From NCBI RefSeq assembly GCF_021869535.1, contig NW_026262581.1:100616271-100680270 (forward strand): a stretch of 64,000 nt of DNA. Reading direction: 5' to 3'. Shown here in pieces: positions 11,929 to 26,000 of the stretch. Numbering within the stretch: the first letter of the stretch is position 1; each line of letters opens with the position of its first letter. The stretch is from Mytilus californianus. Taxonomy: Eukaryota; Mollusca; Bivalvia; Mytilida; Mytilidae. The translations under genes were made by a program, and so were the position numbers. The notes beneath the pieces are model-generated. The model saw only the letters and a list, made by a program, of their open reading frames with translations, had not been told where the DNA came from and ran no database searches.

Positions 11929-12884
11929 ATGACACGAAGATTTTAAGATGTAAATCGTGATTACAACTGCATTAAGTTGTTGATATATGCTCTTTTGTTA
12001 AAGCTTGAAAAGTCCTCCTTGTAAATAATTAATTTATTCTTATACAACTGCAAAAAAAAATATATTCCAGTTATAGCTGATGCCAATGATGGAGTAGGTT
12101 ATGGAAGTATGATAACTTTGATTTCTCCCTTCCAGCAGTAAACCAATGTCGAAGGTTGGTGTTTGCTAGGCTATGCATGATTAATTATAAGCAGATATTT
12201 CTGGTAAGAATGGGGATGTTATAATCATAACCTTATTACTGGATTTATTATTAATGAATATGCATGGCATATTTGCCACTAGACATTAAGAAACTTTAAA
12301 ATCACATTTTTTCATCTATAAATGCTTTTAAACTCTTTTGCCCTTGAATAATCCCCTCCCAACCATAGTCATTGGTCTTCTGATGCTTTGACCTCCTTTG
12401 CCTCACTAGAATTAAGGATAAAGACGCAACCCTTATGTCCAGTTTTAATTTTAAGTAATGTGTCTGTCCAAGGAACATCATCAGTGGTTATATTATGTTA
12501 TATCTTAGTGTATTTTTTAATTTGGAGAATTGGTGTTAAAAGCAGATCTTTGATTGTTTCTGCTTTATTTATTTACAACTTATAGACTCTGGATTAATTC
12601 GAGCTTGACATATTGTATTGAAATCTGTCTTTTGATGAAGACCATATGTTGCACTCAAGATTCCTTTTGGTTATTTTGTTGTTAGATTGCTGTCTCATTT
12701 ATATATACTAGACATCTGTTTTCAGTCATAAATCAATGGTAAAAGCTGTTGGAACTTGTGAACATGTTATATTGGCTTATTCTACATGCAATTAATTCAG
12801 TGTACTTTTCTAAAAAATGATACATAATCTTTCATTTGCTAATGTAGTGAAAGCATAAGGCTCTATCTTTCAGCTAAATAAATA
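11929..12884. other. Intergenic stretch with a divergent K-family repeat
   Basis: No gene is recognised. Around 12600-12710 the sequence (TGTTGTTAGATTGCTGTCTCATTT) resembles a diverged copy of the repeat at 47270-47960, whose end reads AGTTGTCTCATTGGCA. Confidence 0.4.
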
Positions 12885-13693
12885 GGGAATGTGTCCATAG
12901 GACACAGATGATGCCCCGCTTGCATATAACGTTATGAAGGAATACCTCAAGAACAGTAAAAGTGACGCTATCCAAATTTGTAGTTGATCTGAGCTTTGTG
13001 GTAATAAGCATTGTGTATGAGTTTCATAACATTTGTTTGAGGCAAACTTAAGTTAGAGAACAGAAACGAAAAATTCAGCAATTTTTCCATTTGTAAAAGA
13101 ACGAAAAATTTAGCAATTTTTCCATTTATAAAGGGGCATTACTCTAGAACAGTGATGCCACCAACAGTCAAATTTGATCTGTGTTTTGTGGTAATAAGCA
13201 TTGTGTATAAGTTTCATAATATTTGGTTGAGGCAGTTAGAGAACAGAAACCAATTTTGGGACGTACAGATGTATGGACCAACATACGTACAGAAGGACAA
13301 GGGTAAAACTTAATGCCCCCTCAGCTTCAGCAGCAGGGATGATTCCAGGTGTTTTCAAATGGGTCCCTTGACCTTCAAATTGGGAATTTTTTTTTATGCA
13401 TAAAATCTTTGAGGAAATAACATTATTTTCCTGTAAAAACAGAAAATGTATTTAGTTTTACCTGTACACTGTTACACAAAGTTGTAATATTTGGAATAAT
13501 CCTGGACCGGCTATTGATTATGATATATATATATGATTACCAGATAGCTTTACATTTAGTGGATTGAGACCAGGGAAGTTGTTACATGAAAATCATTGCA
13601 CATGATGCACTATCTTTTGTAGGCTTGTATCTTAGCTATGGTGTTACCTTTTACATCTATAACAGCTAAGACATACCACTGAAAAAAATAAAC

Positions 13694-14280
13694 GGGAAAT
13701 GTGTCCATGGGACACAATCATGCCCCCGCTTGCATATCATATAAAGTTATAAAGGGACATAACTGACAAACGGTAAAAGTGACCCTACCCAAATTTGTAC
13801 TTGATCTGAGTTTTGTGGTAATAAGTATTGTGTATAAGTTTCATAAAAATTGGTTGAGGCAAACTTAATTTAGAGAACGGAAACAAAAAATTCAGCAATT
13901 TTTCCATTTGTGAAGGGGCATAATTCTAGAACGGTTAAGGTGACACCACCAAAATTCAAACTTGATCTGTATTTTGTGGTAATAAGCATTGTGTATAAGT
14001 TTCATAACGTTTGGTTGAGGCAAACTAAAGTTAGAGAACGGAAACAAAATTTTTAGTAATTTTTCCATTTGTAAAGGGGCATAACTCTAGAACAGTTAAA
14101 GTGACGCCACCAAAATTCAAACTTGATCTGTGTTTTGTGGTAATAAGCATTGTGTATAAGTCTCATAACACTTGGTTAAGGCAAACTAAAGTTAGAGAAA
14201 AAAAAACAACTTTGGAACGTATGTACGGACGGACAAGGGTAAAACTTAATGCCCCTCCGCTACGGCGGGGGCATAAAAAT
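13694..14280 (+). mobile_element. Family A element copy 2 (complete)
   Basis: It starts GGGAAATGTGTCCATGGGAC and ends GCTACGGCGGGGGCATAAAA. Subterminal inverted blocks ATGCCCCCGC (5' end) and GCGGGGGCAT (3' end) can pair. The core has three to four ~161-bp units with AAGCATTGTGTATAAGT and GGTTGAGGCAAACT. It is non-coding; the frame at 14101-14322 is a repeat by-product. Confidence 0.85.
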
Positions 14281-14869
14281 CATCCATTGGGTAATTTTTT
14301 CATTAACAGGTCATCTTTATAAATTTACTTTTAATGTAAATGGATTTCAAATTGAAATGGCCAACTGTTGAATTCAGAAAAGCAATTACAAAAGTTTTAG
14401 TACTTAATTAATAAGATATATTTTGTAATTTTTGCTTGCTGTTTTAATATGTGTTTTACTCTGGGACTATTATAATTATGTCCAAGTTTTACTTTAAGGT
14501 GTAACTTTAAGAAACAAGAAATTTAAGCATTGAACCATTGTATTATAGTATTATTTGGAGCATCTTTACAACTTTTGAAACAGTTCCATAGTGTGTCGAC
14601 ATCCTTTTTCATGAATGATCTATTAACATGTATTTTCAAAAACATTCAGACAGTTAAGACTTGTCTTGAGCCAGACAAAATAATTTTTTTTTTTTATATA
14701 AAACAAGTTTCCATCATATTATCTGCTTTTACAAGATCGGCGCCCATTAAATTCATCAATGATATATCAAAATCTAAATTTTGCTCTCTGCCGAGGTTTG
14801 CTTTTACGAGACCCATTTTGACAAAAAACATCTTTTTTTATCAACCTGTTGGGCAATCTGCTTTTACTA

Positions 14870-14984
14870 TAGTCCAAATAATTATGAAGTCTTGAAAGGT
14901 TATTTAATTTTTTTGCTGTCGTAGGAAGGTGTCACAGCAAAAAAATAAAATTGGTCTTTCAAGACGTCATACTTATTTGGATTA
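14870..14984 (+). mobile_element. 115-bp Mutator-like MITE
   Basis: Nearly the whole element is an inverted repeat: TAGTCCAAATAATTATGAAG at the left pairs with CATACTTATTTGGATTA at the right, with ~50-bp arms. It is flanked by CTTTTACTA (14861-14869) and CTTTTACGA (14985-14993), a 9-bp target duplication with one mismatch. It is an internally deleted relative of the 564-bp element at 28159-28722. Confidence 0.85.
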
Positions 14985-15343
14985 CTTTTACGAGATCAAA
15001 TACTCCCATAGTATTTTCGTCAATTTCATATGAGGGGTCTGATTCCGCTCCTGAAATCATTTACCACACGTTGACATAATTGAATCATTGTTACTAAAAT
15101 GTGATCATTGACAGCATTCTTATACAGATTTTAAAACGCTTTGACGACAAAACTATGAAAAATTATAGTTGCCTAAATCGGCGACGGAAACATTTCCAGA
15201 AATATAGAATTTTTTGTTTATTTGTTCCTGAATTGGGAATTTATGTTTGCATACATTTTTTTGGGGCCAACTGCCAATTTTAGGGCCGCTCAGCGGCCCT
15301 AAATTATATAGTAGAATCATCCCTGGGCGGGGGCATAAAAATT

Positions 15344-17021
15344 CTGTAGGTAGTCATTTGTGATTCATCCTTCTTCAATTAACACAGCCCTATCAAAATC
15401 TATGGTTAACTGACACTTCAGTAAGAAGATAGAGAAGCCTTAATTTCCAAAATAACTTATTAAAAAAAAACTACTATCAATAGTTACTTGACAAGTATAT
15501 AGCGTGTCAACCTTTTGACACGTGTGTTAATGCTTATTGTATTTGAATTTCTCATAAATCACATAAATATATTGTAATCAAGATATTTTTTATTATTTTC
15601 ATGATGATTATGTAACACAGAGTGATAATTTCTGCATGCATACAAAATGTTTTTTTTCAATACACAACAACTGACATTAACACATTTAGAAAGAAAGGAG
15701 TAAAGAAATAAATCCATTTTTTGTTTTCCTTAAACATGAAATGTATGAAATGCAATTGATAAATAATTTGATATAATAAAAGAGAGAACAAGTATCGAGA
15801 AAAGAAGTAAACAGATAAAAAAGATTATGGACTTTTGTATAAGAGTTACATATGTAATAATATTGACCTATATTATACATATATCCAACAGTAAAGTAGT
15901 GAAGGTTGTATAAGATCAGAGGAAAGTATTTTTGTTCCAATATCCGTAATAAAATTGTTTCTCTTTCCTCCTTCAGCAATGTATAAAAGATTATAAATTA
16001 AAAAATACTGGTAAAAAGCCTAAAATGTCCCAAAACAGTAAATTTAATTATCAAAATTTAAAATAAATACTATAAAATTTATCTTTAAATATAAAATGTC
16101 AAACTGTTGAATAAAACTGTTTTCAATATCTAAAGATGTTTATAACACTAAGAATTGCATAATAGTAGTGTAATATCAGTTTATTGTTTTTACCAAATTT
16201 TATACTGCATGATAAACCAAATTCCAAATAATTAACAATGCAGGCTTTTAAAAACCACATTTACAATTTCAATAGCAGATTATATAAATGTATAATAAGA
16301 TTCACTTATCAAGTGTATGGTCAATTTAAATAAAAAAGAATTCTACCATAACTTTCAAGAAACTAAGTCTTCAAATGATAAATGAAAAAATATTGAAATG
16401 AATAAGACGTAAATATCCATTTACCCTTTCACTTGTTATTCGGCAGTTCAAATTTTTTTATACTGGCAACTAAATAAAATCATGGAAAAACTTGAACAAC
16501 AAAAAACAACAACAGACATACTTGTGTCTGAAAATTAAATAAAAATCTAACATTCCTCCATATCACATAACTTATTTGTATTACACAATTTTTGTTGTTT
16601 TGTTTTTTAAATGCATAACAAAATTAATAAATGGAAAAAATAGAAACAGACTTTTATAAAACCTGAAATATGTTAATCTGATATATAAAAAAAAAAGAGG
16701 GTAACTTTTGTTTTGCCAGTTCAATTTTTTTGCAATTCAGTCTGATGGAATCAATTCGGACAAAATATTTTTGGTACTGGACTTAAAAAGCACTTTACAC
16801 ATTAAATTTATGTGGAGGGTAAAAAATAAAATTCTATAAAAAACGTTAAAATAATTTATAGCTTGCCAGACATCTTGAGGTTTTGCTTGTTCCCACAAAA
16901 TCCTTCATAAAACATACATTAACTTATAAAAATAAAATGGATGTCAAGGCAAGCTCTAACCGAACACATAAAATTCATTGAGTGAAATTAATTTCCTGAA
17001 TTCAACTTTCTCTGTTTAACA
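15344..17021. other. 3' flank / 3'UTR region of FZR1
   Basis: AT-rich DNA without recognisable coding sequence. Because FZR1 ends at 17022 on the minus strand, part of this stretch is its 3'UTR. Several minus-strand AATAAA possibilities exist (for example TTTATT near 16170 and 15587), and I cannot choose among them. Confidence 0.5.
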
Positions 17022-20000
17022 TCACCGGATTCTTGTGAAGAGATTCAACACAGATTTAGATTCCTGAAAATAAATAAACAAATTGATGAGTGCGTGTGGT
17101 AATATCTTATACAAATTACAAACAAAACATAACAATTAAATTATTGTATGATGTTAAAATATGGTAGTAATTTCATTCTGTTGCACAATACATTTAGAAA
17201 TGGTTTGGGCCAAATTAACCAAACAATATACCAGTCCATATACTTATACATCTTTGGATTTCAAAACTATTTGCTGAGAGCATTCTTCATGAAGGTCAAT
17301 TCGGAAAACTTCAGTGCTTTTTTCTTTTAAATTGGTGAGAGACAGAACATTTTTCAAAAGTGTTTTAGTTCTGTTTGAATTTTGATCCTAAGATTGGATC
17401 TGTTTCAAGTGAATTTCTGATGTTATTTTAAATGTTATATTCCATGCTTAGGATAAATTTCACAGCTACATAAACATAAACTGTTGTTGATACCACTTAA
17501 AAGATGCATACTGTATAAGAACTATGCTAAAGAAACCTGCCTGCCTGTACCAAAATAGTTGCAAAACATGAGTACCAGTAACCAATTATTTTGATGGAAT
17601 TGTAAGTAAAGAAAGTGTCTTCAGATGAGTGTAAGTCACCATATGATATCATTGTATAAGTTCAGTTTTGTGATTTAAATTTAACTGAAACTTTACAACT
17701 AAAATGTACACCATAAATATTTTGATAGCTTTTAAATCATGATTCTTTACTTAAAAACAAATTAGGAGTATCCTTTTAAAATTTCAGATGTGACATTGTG
17801 GTTTTATGAAAAATTTACTACATGTATTAGTCACATGTGGTTAATACCTACTTTTGTTGACCTAGTTTTACTGAAAACATTCCAAAAACGTAAAGTTTCA
17901 TCCCCAGCTCCTGTTACAATGGCTTCTCCATCTGGTGACATTGCCTAAAACACAGTTAACTTGTTTTATTCATAAACAAATGGGCATAGAAATATTAATT
18001 ATATAAGTGTATGAATTACAGCATATTAAATATAGGTTGAAATTTCCCAATTTGGGGCTTTTTAAAAGAGCAGTAGAAAACATATAAGAACATAGTAGAT
18101 ACTGCAATCACTGGCCACTGCTAGGACTTCTGTCTTGAGTTTAATTAGCAATAAACAGCTTAATTCACTGACAACAGCTGACCCATTTTTTTATTAAAAC
18201 TGAACCAATAAACCACAAAAATCTCCAGGTAAACCTCATATAACCCAAGGTGCAAATCCGTACAAAAATGTGTTTGGTAAATGCCAACAGGATCAAGTGC
18301 AGCAGCATGCACCTTCAACAGCTCCATGATAAATGCATGCTAATGATGTGTATGTCAGTGACATGTTACAGCATGCCTGTTTACACGTAGAATACCAATG
18401 ATGTAATGTTATCTTGACAAGATGATAACCATCTATCTGATAAACATGTGGGAAAATAGGCAACAAAGCATAGTACTGTGCAAGTATCAAAATCATCGCT
18501 TTTAATCATTAAAAGTTAGAATAAATTATAGGAAATAGTTACGACATAGTGGAAACATTGAGTCTCAGAGAAACTGTTTACTGCACCTGATTATTTATAG
18601 CTGTGCTAAGAAGGGTTTATCTAATATTTATCTTTTAATCTCCATTCTTACTATTTATCTAACTATCAAAGTATATATCTCCATGTACAAAGGTGAAATT
18701 AAGATCTATGTGAGAAAATGTAAGAATCAATGAGTTAAGGTAAAATTAAATTGTGTTTACACAAGTTTTATATATTTCAACAAACTCCTTTATCATGCAT
18801 TTATTATTAAAGCATTAGTTTCTAAAAAATACTTAATTTCTTTTACATGTTTGAGTTTTTAAATCAATATCAAATAAGTCCAGATTTTTTTTTAAAAGGA
18901 CATTTTCAACTGTAAAAACTAATTCAATGAGTCCCTAATTATCAAAAAAATTATATTATGACTGGCCAATATTATAATTTAATCTATCATAAGCAGGGGA
19001 AAAGGGTCAACTCCTAAAAAATGCATTTGGAGGATTCAATATAATATCCCCTACATGCAGGAACAGTGTATGAGTTTACATTTATATGAGACAAGCTTTA
19101 AATCATAATGGAGGTCAACAAATTTTCAATTCAAATTAAGCGGGGTTATTGCGTATGTAGTTTAGAGTTTCCATCTTTTCATTAATGATTGATTATTTGG
19201 TGTTTAATACCACCTTCAGAACCATTGGTTATATCATTAGCAGCCACTTTTTATTGGTGTAGGAAGCTGCAGTGCCCAAAGAGAACCACACACTTTCTGC
19301 AGGAAAACTGACAATCCTAGTCAATTAAGATTTGAGTTGAACGCACCTGACAACCTCAGTAAGTGTTTTTTTATCTTAATGGAAAGCTGCAAAAATATTC
19401 AATAACTTGTAGCCCCTACCAATCTCCTGAAGAATTAGTTGTGCTCTCTCTGAAAACTGATATTTTCAAGCAATTTTCTATGTCCTAGGACCAAATCTTT
19501 CACATTAGTGATAACATGTATATAATTATATATATAATTGCTAAACCAGATTGAAATTAAAATCATTATCTGCAACTTCTTATGATATGATTATGCTCCA
19601 AATAGCTGACCAATTGATTTAGGTCATACAAATAGAGTGGGTAAGACTGATTATTCAAGCAATTTACAATATCATAGGGTCATAACTTCCACAAAAAATG
19701 TTTAATTGGGACTCAGAACTTAACCTGCAACCACTTCACCAGAAAAATAATGGAACGTATTCTGTAATTTCTAATGCCTTGAATATTAGAAAAACAGACC
19801 AAAACACAAAAACTTAACACTGAGCAATGAACCGTGAAAATGCGGTCCAGGTCAAATAAAACCTGCAAGATTGACATGTACATCGTAAAATATTTCCATA
19901 CACCAAATATAGTTGACCTATTGCATACAGTATTAGAAAAACAGACCAAAACACAAAAACTTAACATTAAGCAATGAACTGTAAAAATGAGGTCAAGGTC

Positions 20001-23000
20001 AAATTAAACCTGGCATTGTAAAATATTTCCATACACTAAATATAGTTGACCTATTGCACACAGTATTAGAAAAACAGACCAAAACACAAAAACTTAACAT
20101 TTACCTATGAACCATGAAAATGAGGTCAAGGTCAGATGACACCTGCCAGTTGGACATGTACACCTTACAATCATTACATACACCAAATATAGTAGACCTA
20201 TTGCTTATAGTATCTGAGATATGGACTTGACGACGAAAACTTAACCTTGTTCACTGATCCATGAAATGAGGTCGAGGTCAAGTGAAAACTGTCTGATAGG
20301 CATGAGGACCTTGCAAAGTACGCACATACAAAATATAGTTATCCTATTACTCATAAGAGAGAAATTAACATTACAAAAAATCTTAACTTTTTTTTCAAGT
20401 AGTCACTGAACCATGAAAATGAGGTCAAGGACAATGGACATATGACAGACGGAAACTTCATATCAATCATAAGGCATCTTTATACAAAGTATGAAGCATC
20501 TAGGTCTTCTACCTTCTGAAATATTAAGCTTTTAAGAAGTTAGCTAACGCCGCCGCAGCCGGATCACTTTCCCTATGTCGATCTTTCTGCAAGTCGCAGG
20601 CTGGACAATAAGATGTGGTATGATTACCAATTTTAAATTTTAAACAGGGACCAAACGACTTAGAAGTTAGCAACTTTAGGTCAGGTCAGTGTTTTCAAAA
20701 GGTTGCAAAATTTACCATGGTGCTGCTGTAGTTCTTACTGTTAGTAAATTTTACTTATATCATAAGGGACACAACTATAGACAATAAATGTAACATTCAT
20801 CAAATTCAAACATGGTGTAGTTGTCCCAATATAATGTTTAAAATATCAAATGATTAGCTGATGCTCTGAATCACTTCCCTAAAATATCATTTCTTCAAAT
20901 AATACTGGTAATATTCCTTTATGTATGCTATGCATGCACATTCATTGTAAATGAATTCATTTATAACCACAATTGATAAATCACTCTGTTATAAACTGTA
21001 TAAACTAGAATAATGTACCCTTTAAGGCCTAAGTATTTATTTCTTAGCCTAATGAAAATGATTGATCTTTTGGAATTAAATTTCCATCTAGACTACTAAT
21101 CAACAAGTTCTTATCATTGACCATCCATCATTTAGGCGTAAGGCACAATATATAAAAATTTAAAGGATCAACCCTTTCTGCAACAAAACGTTACAGGGTT
21201 TTGCTGGGGTCTATATAAGAGGTCTCTCCTTAGCCTGTGGCAAATAATTTTATGATCCTTTAATTCCATGCAAATGGCAAGTCAATTTAAGAGGAACTTG
21301 CACACCTGGTCAGATTGACACAAGATTTTATTTCTACACCTGTTTTTCCTCGACACTATCTATTTCTTGACAAAAATTAATAAACCTAGATATATCTAAG
21401 TTTACTCTTATGTTTGTAAATACTGGTGTAAGATTACATACATATCTGTAGCCAATAGGGTTTGAGATGATTTGTTGTACAGACCTTAGAAACAGAAAAA
21501 ATGCGTGGCAAGCATCTCATTACTACCCACACAAGTAAAGTTAACATTCTGAGATACATGGTTATTCCAAACTCACCATAACAAATTTACAAGCAACAAA
21601 ATGTATAGCAAGAATAGGTATAATAATTATTTTATCTTGATTTTAAAACCAATTGCTATCAATACATCTTAACAAAGGTTTCACAATAAAGTAATCTGGA
21701 CTCGAAAGGTTAACCATCAAGTCAAGGAGTAACTCAGAAATAAATAAATTGATTGAAATCATTATTTCATACAAGTAAGTTAGAATGCAGTAAAATTTGT
21801 TGACAACTTGCTTATACATGTTATATATATAGATAAATGAAAGGGATATGATCTGCAGCTCATCAAGTTTTTTAAAACTCAATTCATAGATCAATGCTTA
21901 TTTACAATAACATGACTGAACTCTCCAGTGGTGCCCTTCATTTCCTGATCTGGATTTTCTTTTATCTATTCTCCCTTTTATTATTATCAAAACTAACCAA
22001 TAAATACTTACTAGATATAATACTCTGTATGTATGTCCTGTTAATTTGGCAATTTGAACAAGTGAAGGATATTTCCATACTAATATTTGATTTTGTGAAT
22101 AACCATGAGTACTAACCTGAAAAAAATATAGTATTTATATAATTATTATAAAATCAAATTATGTCATTAACAATTCTAAGTGAAGGGAGACAACAATGAA
22201 ATACATTTGTAAATTTTCTAGCATTGATAAGATTACCTCCCTTCATATCTTTGCTATTTGCTTAAATCATTTCCATTAGTTTTGTAGATTAATAACTCCC
22301 TTGATATAAATAAGTTCAATAAATACAGATATTGTTGTTCTCTGAAGAATGAGAAAAAACAAGAAGTACTGTAAGCCATTGCTCACTAATTATACCCCAC
22401 CCAATACAAAATTTGACAAAAATTTCATGTGTGGATAATTAAAATATGTAATATACAACTTACAATTTCATTTGAGTGCTTTGACCAGGCTAAGTTACAC
22501 ACTTGTGATCCTGTATCAACACACTGCAATGGCTGACATGTTAATGTATTCCAGAATCTAATACACCTATCTGCAGTACCTCCCCCACTAGCTAATAGTC
22601 CATGCTGATGAGGAGACCATGCAATAGCCTTTACAGCAGCTAAATGTTCATTATAAGTCTGAACTGGTATTGTACTATTCATGTTCCACACAAACAATTT
22701 ATTGTCATTGCCACCTGATGCTAAATGTTGGTGATCAGGTGACCACTTGAGTCCACACACTTCCTGTTTGTGTCCTGTTAATTTACGTTCTGGCACAATA
22801 GAAGGTGTGCGAATATCTCTTTGTAATATCAATCTGTCTCTACTTCCTGATGATAAAACATCTCCATTCCATGCTAATGCTCCTGGAATATTAGAATAAG
22901 ACCATTGTAAATGTGTAAATCAATATCAAGGGTACAATAAATATCAAAGGTGTATACTAGTATATGAGATATCCTTGGGGATAAAAAAAAAAATTACATC

Positions 23001-26000
23001 TTTGTTTATCTTATTTTGCAAATCAAGGGATTTGCTTGTATTAGGTTTCTAATTACTTTAGTTTGTACCTCAACTACTTATAGGGTACAATGTTTATGAT
23101 TTTAATTGATATGGCCTTAACTCTACACATCCATTCTGAAAACTTAAATAGGAGTGTCTTGTCCAATCATAAAAGTGTATTAAATGTGCACTGATACATC
23201 ATATTTGAAGTGTCAAATCATATGAGTATATGAATAAGGTCAGTCTACAGTGAAAGTGTTCAGTCCATAAACCTTTATGATCTTAAATATTCCCATTTAT
23301 CACTCTTCCTGAATTTTACACTAGGAATGAATGAATTATTTCATATAAATTTACTTACCTACTCTAGCACTATGACCTGATAATGTATTTATTTTTTTAT
23401 TTGCTGCTACATCCCATATCTGTACAAATCCTTTATGTGTTCCTACTGATACTAAATGCCCCTGGAAAAAATATATTTATAAAGTGTATATATCAAGGTT
23501 AAAACAATAATTTACTCTATTAGTATTTTCCAGAACCTCTCTGCACAGTGAATGAAATCTGGCATTGTCTAGATTTTAAATACAATATATGTTATAATAA
23601 AAATCAACCTCTACTTGGACAGAATAATAAACTATACGTTATAATAAAAATTAACCTCTACTTGGACAGAATAATAAACTATACGTTATAATAAAAATTC
23701 GTAAGGGTTCTGCGGAACCCAGTGTTTCGCCTACTTTTGCTGTTATTCGCAAGCTCAACAAAAATGGGGAAATTATTATTAAAAAATTTCCTCTAGATAC
23801 TATCTTTTGAATGTAAGAAGCTTCTGTTCAAGTTTGGTAAGAATCCAGGATGGTTTATGAATGTAATAAATGTTTTAAAAACTTTAACTGCAGACTGTAT
23901 GTAATGTTAACTGGAAGAAAAACTAAGTCCATTTATAAGTAATATACAGAAAAACAGGAAATTTTTTTTTACAAAATTTCCGTCTAGATACTAGCTTTTG
24001 ATCATAAACAAGCTCCTGTCCAAATTTGGTACAAATCCAGGATAGTTTAAGAAAGTTATTAAAATTTTGAAAACTTTAACCACAGAGTGAATGTTATGTT
24101 AACTGGCAGAAAAACTAAGTCCATTTATAAGTAAAATATGGATAAACAGGATTTTTTTTTAACAAAATTCACTTTTGAATACTATCTTATGATCATAAAC
24201 AAGCTTCTGTCCAAGTATGGTACAAATCCAGGATAGTTAAAGAAAGTTATTAAAATTTGAAAAACTTTAACCACAGAGTGAATGTAATGTTTCCTGGCAG
24301 AAAAAGTAAGTCCATTTATGAATAAAATACGGATAAACAGGATTTTTTTTTTTACAAAATTTACTTCTGGATACTATCTTATGATCATAAACAAGCTTCT
24401 GTCCAAGTTTGGTAGAAATCAAGTATAGTTTAAGAAAGTTATTAAAATTTTAAAAACTTTAACCACAGAGTGAATATTTGTGGACGCCGTTGACGCCAAC
24501 GGAATGTAGGATTGCTTTGTCTTGCTTTTGCAACAAAAGTCGCAGGCTCGACAAAAATCAACCTCTACTTGGACAGAATAACAGATAACAGTACATCGTG
24601 AACAAGTTTTTTTAAAGAGTAAATCATACATGAGTCTTAACTGCATACTATACAGAAGAGATCGCTTTTTCCTCTTTACATTTTGAAACAAAGTCAATTT
24701 TGATATGCAGTCATTAGCAACATTGCAAAAGCTTCACATAAATTTTAGATGCGAAATTATCTCCCCTTACAAATGTATCACATGCCCTTTGAAAATCTGA
24801 CATTTTAAACAATTATACTCTGCTAAATTTAATTCAACTACATCTCAGCTTTTGACAGTACTGTAAATTTTGTCAACTATACAATTAATAACCAGCATTT
24901 TAACCCATCCATACACACGATTGAAATACATCTCAAAAATTAATGTTCACAAGAAATTACTTGTATGCTGTTTAGATGTATTTTAAAATAAAATGCTCCG
25001 CTGGGCACAGCTTGATACAACTGCAGAGGTCGAACCCTGAACAGTTGGGGCAAGTATGGACACAACATTCAAGCTTGATACAGCACTGAATTTGGATTGT
25101 GATTAAATATTTGACACAGCATAGGTTTCTGACACAGAATGAATGTGGTCTAAGAACTTAAAATTTTTTAATTCACCTATTCAAACCATATCATTATTAT
25201 TTGCTTTTATATATAAATCAGAAATAACCAATTTAAAATGGAAAATTTTAAAGAAAAAAAAAATCCCTCCCCCAAATTTTTTGAACCCCCTTATGATTCA
25301 TCACCCCCAAACTCAATCCCAGCCTTCCCTTTGTGGTATGGTACCTTGCAGTACAATTTCAGAGAGATCCATACATTTGAACACAAGTTATTGTCTGGAT
25401 TCTAGAAAAATGCTTGTTTTTGCCCCTTTTTGGCCCCTAAAATTTTGAGGCAATTACCCTTAAAATCAATCCCAGCCTTCCCTTTGTGGTATGGTACCTT
25501 ACAGTACAATTTCAGAGAGATCCATACACTTGAACACAAGTTATTGTCTGGAAACTAGAAAAATGCTTATTTTTGGCCCCTTTTTGGCTCCTTATTCCTA
25601 AACGTTGTGGGCAATTACCCCCAAACTCAATTCCAGCTTTCCCTTTGTGGTATGGAACCTTGTAGTACAATGTCAGAGAGATCCATACACTTACACACAA
25701 GTTATTGTCATGAAACTAGACTAAATGCTTGTTTTTTGCCCCTTTTTGGCCCCTAATTCCTAAAATTTGGAGGCAATTACCCCCAAAATCAATCCCAGCA
25801 TTCCCTTTGTGATATGGAAACGTGTGGTACAATGTCAGAGAGATCCATACACTAACACACAAGTTATGTCTGGAAGTTACAAAATGCTTACTTTTGGCCC
25901 CTAATTCCTTAACTGTTGGTACCATAACCCCCAAAATCATTCCCCACCTTCCTTTTGTGGTATTGAACCTTATGGTAAAATTTCATAGAGATCCATTCAC

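Larger units (their letters stand above)
12885..15343 (+). mobile_element. Family A element copy 1, split by a nested insertion
   Basis: A family A copy starts with GGGAATGTGTCCATAGGACA at 12885 and runs through ~160-bp units (AAGCATTGTGTATGAGTTTC) to the usual GGACAAGGGTAAAACTTAAT at ~13299. The expected end, GGCGGGGGCATAAAAAT, appears only at ~15327-15342. The 2 kb between begins CAGGGATGATTCC (13333) and ends GAATCATCCCTG (15314-15325), i.e. inverted ends suggesting an inserted hAT-like non-autonomous element. That insert carries a second A copy (13694-14280) and a MULE-type mini-element (14870-14984). A clean target duplication was not found. Confidence 0.6.

Noticed and set aside
14530..14895. 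121-codon plus-strand frame
   Set aside because: It crosses the boundary of a MITE insertion and has no known domain; it is repeat-derived.
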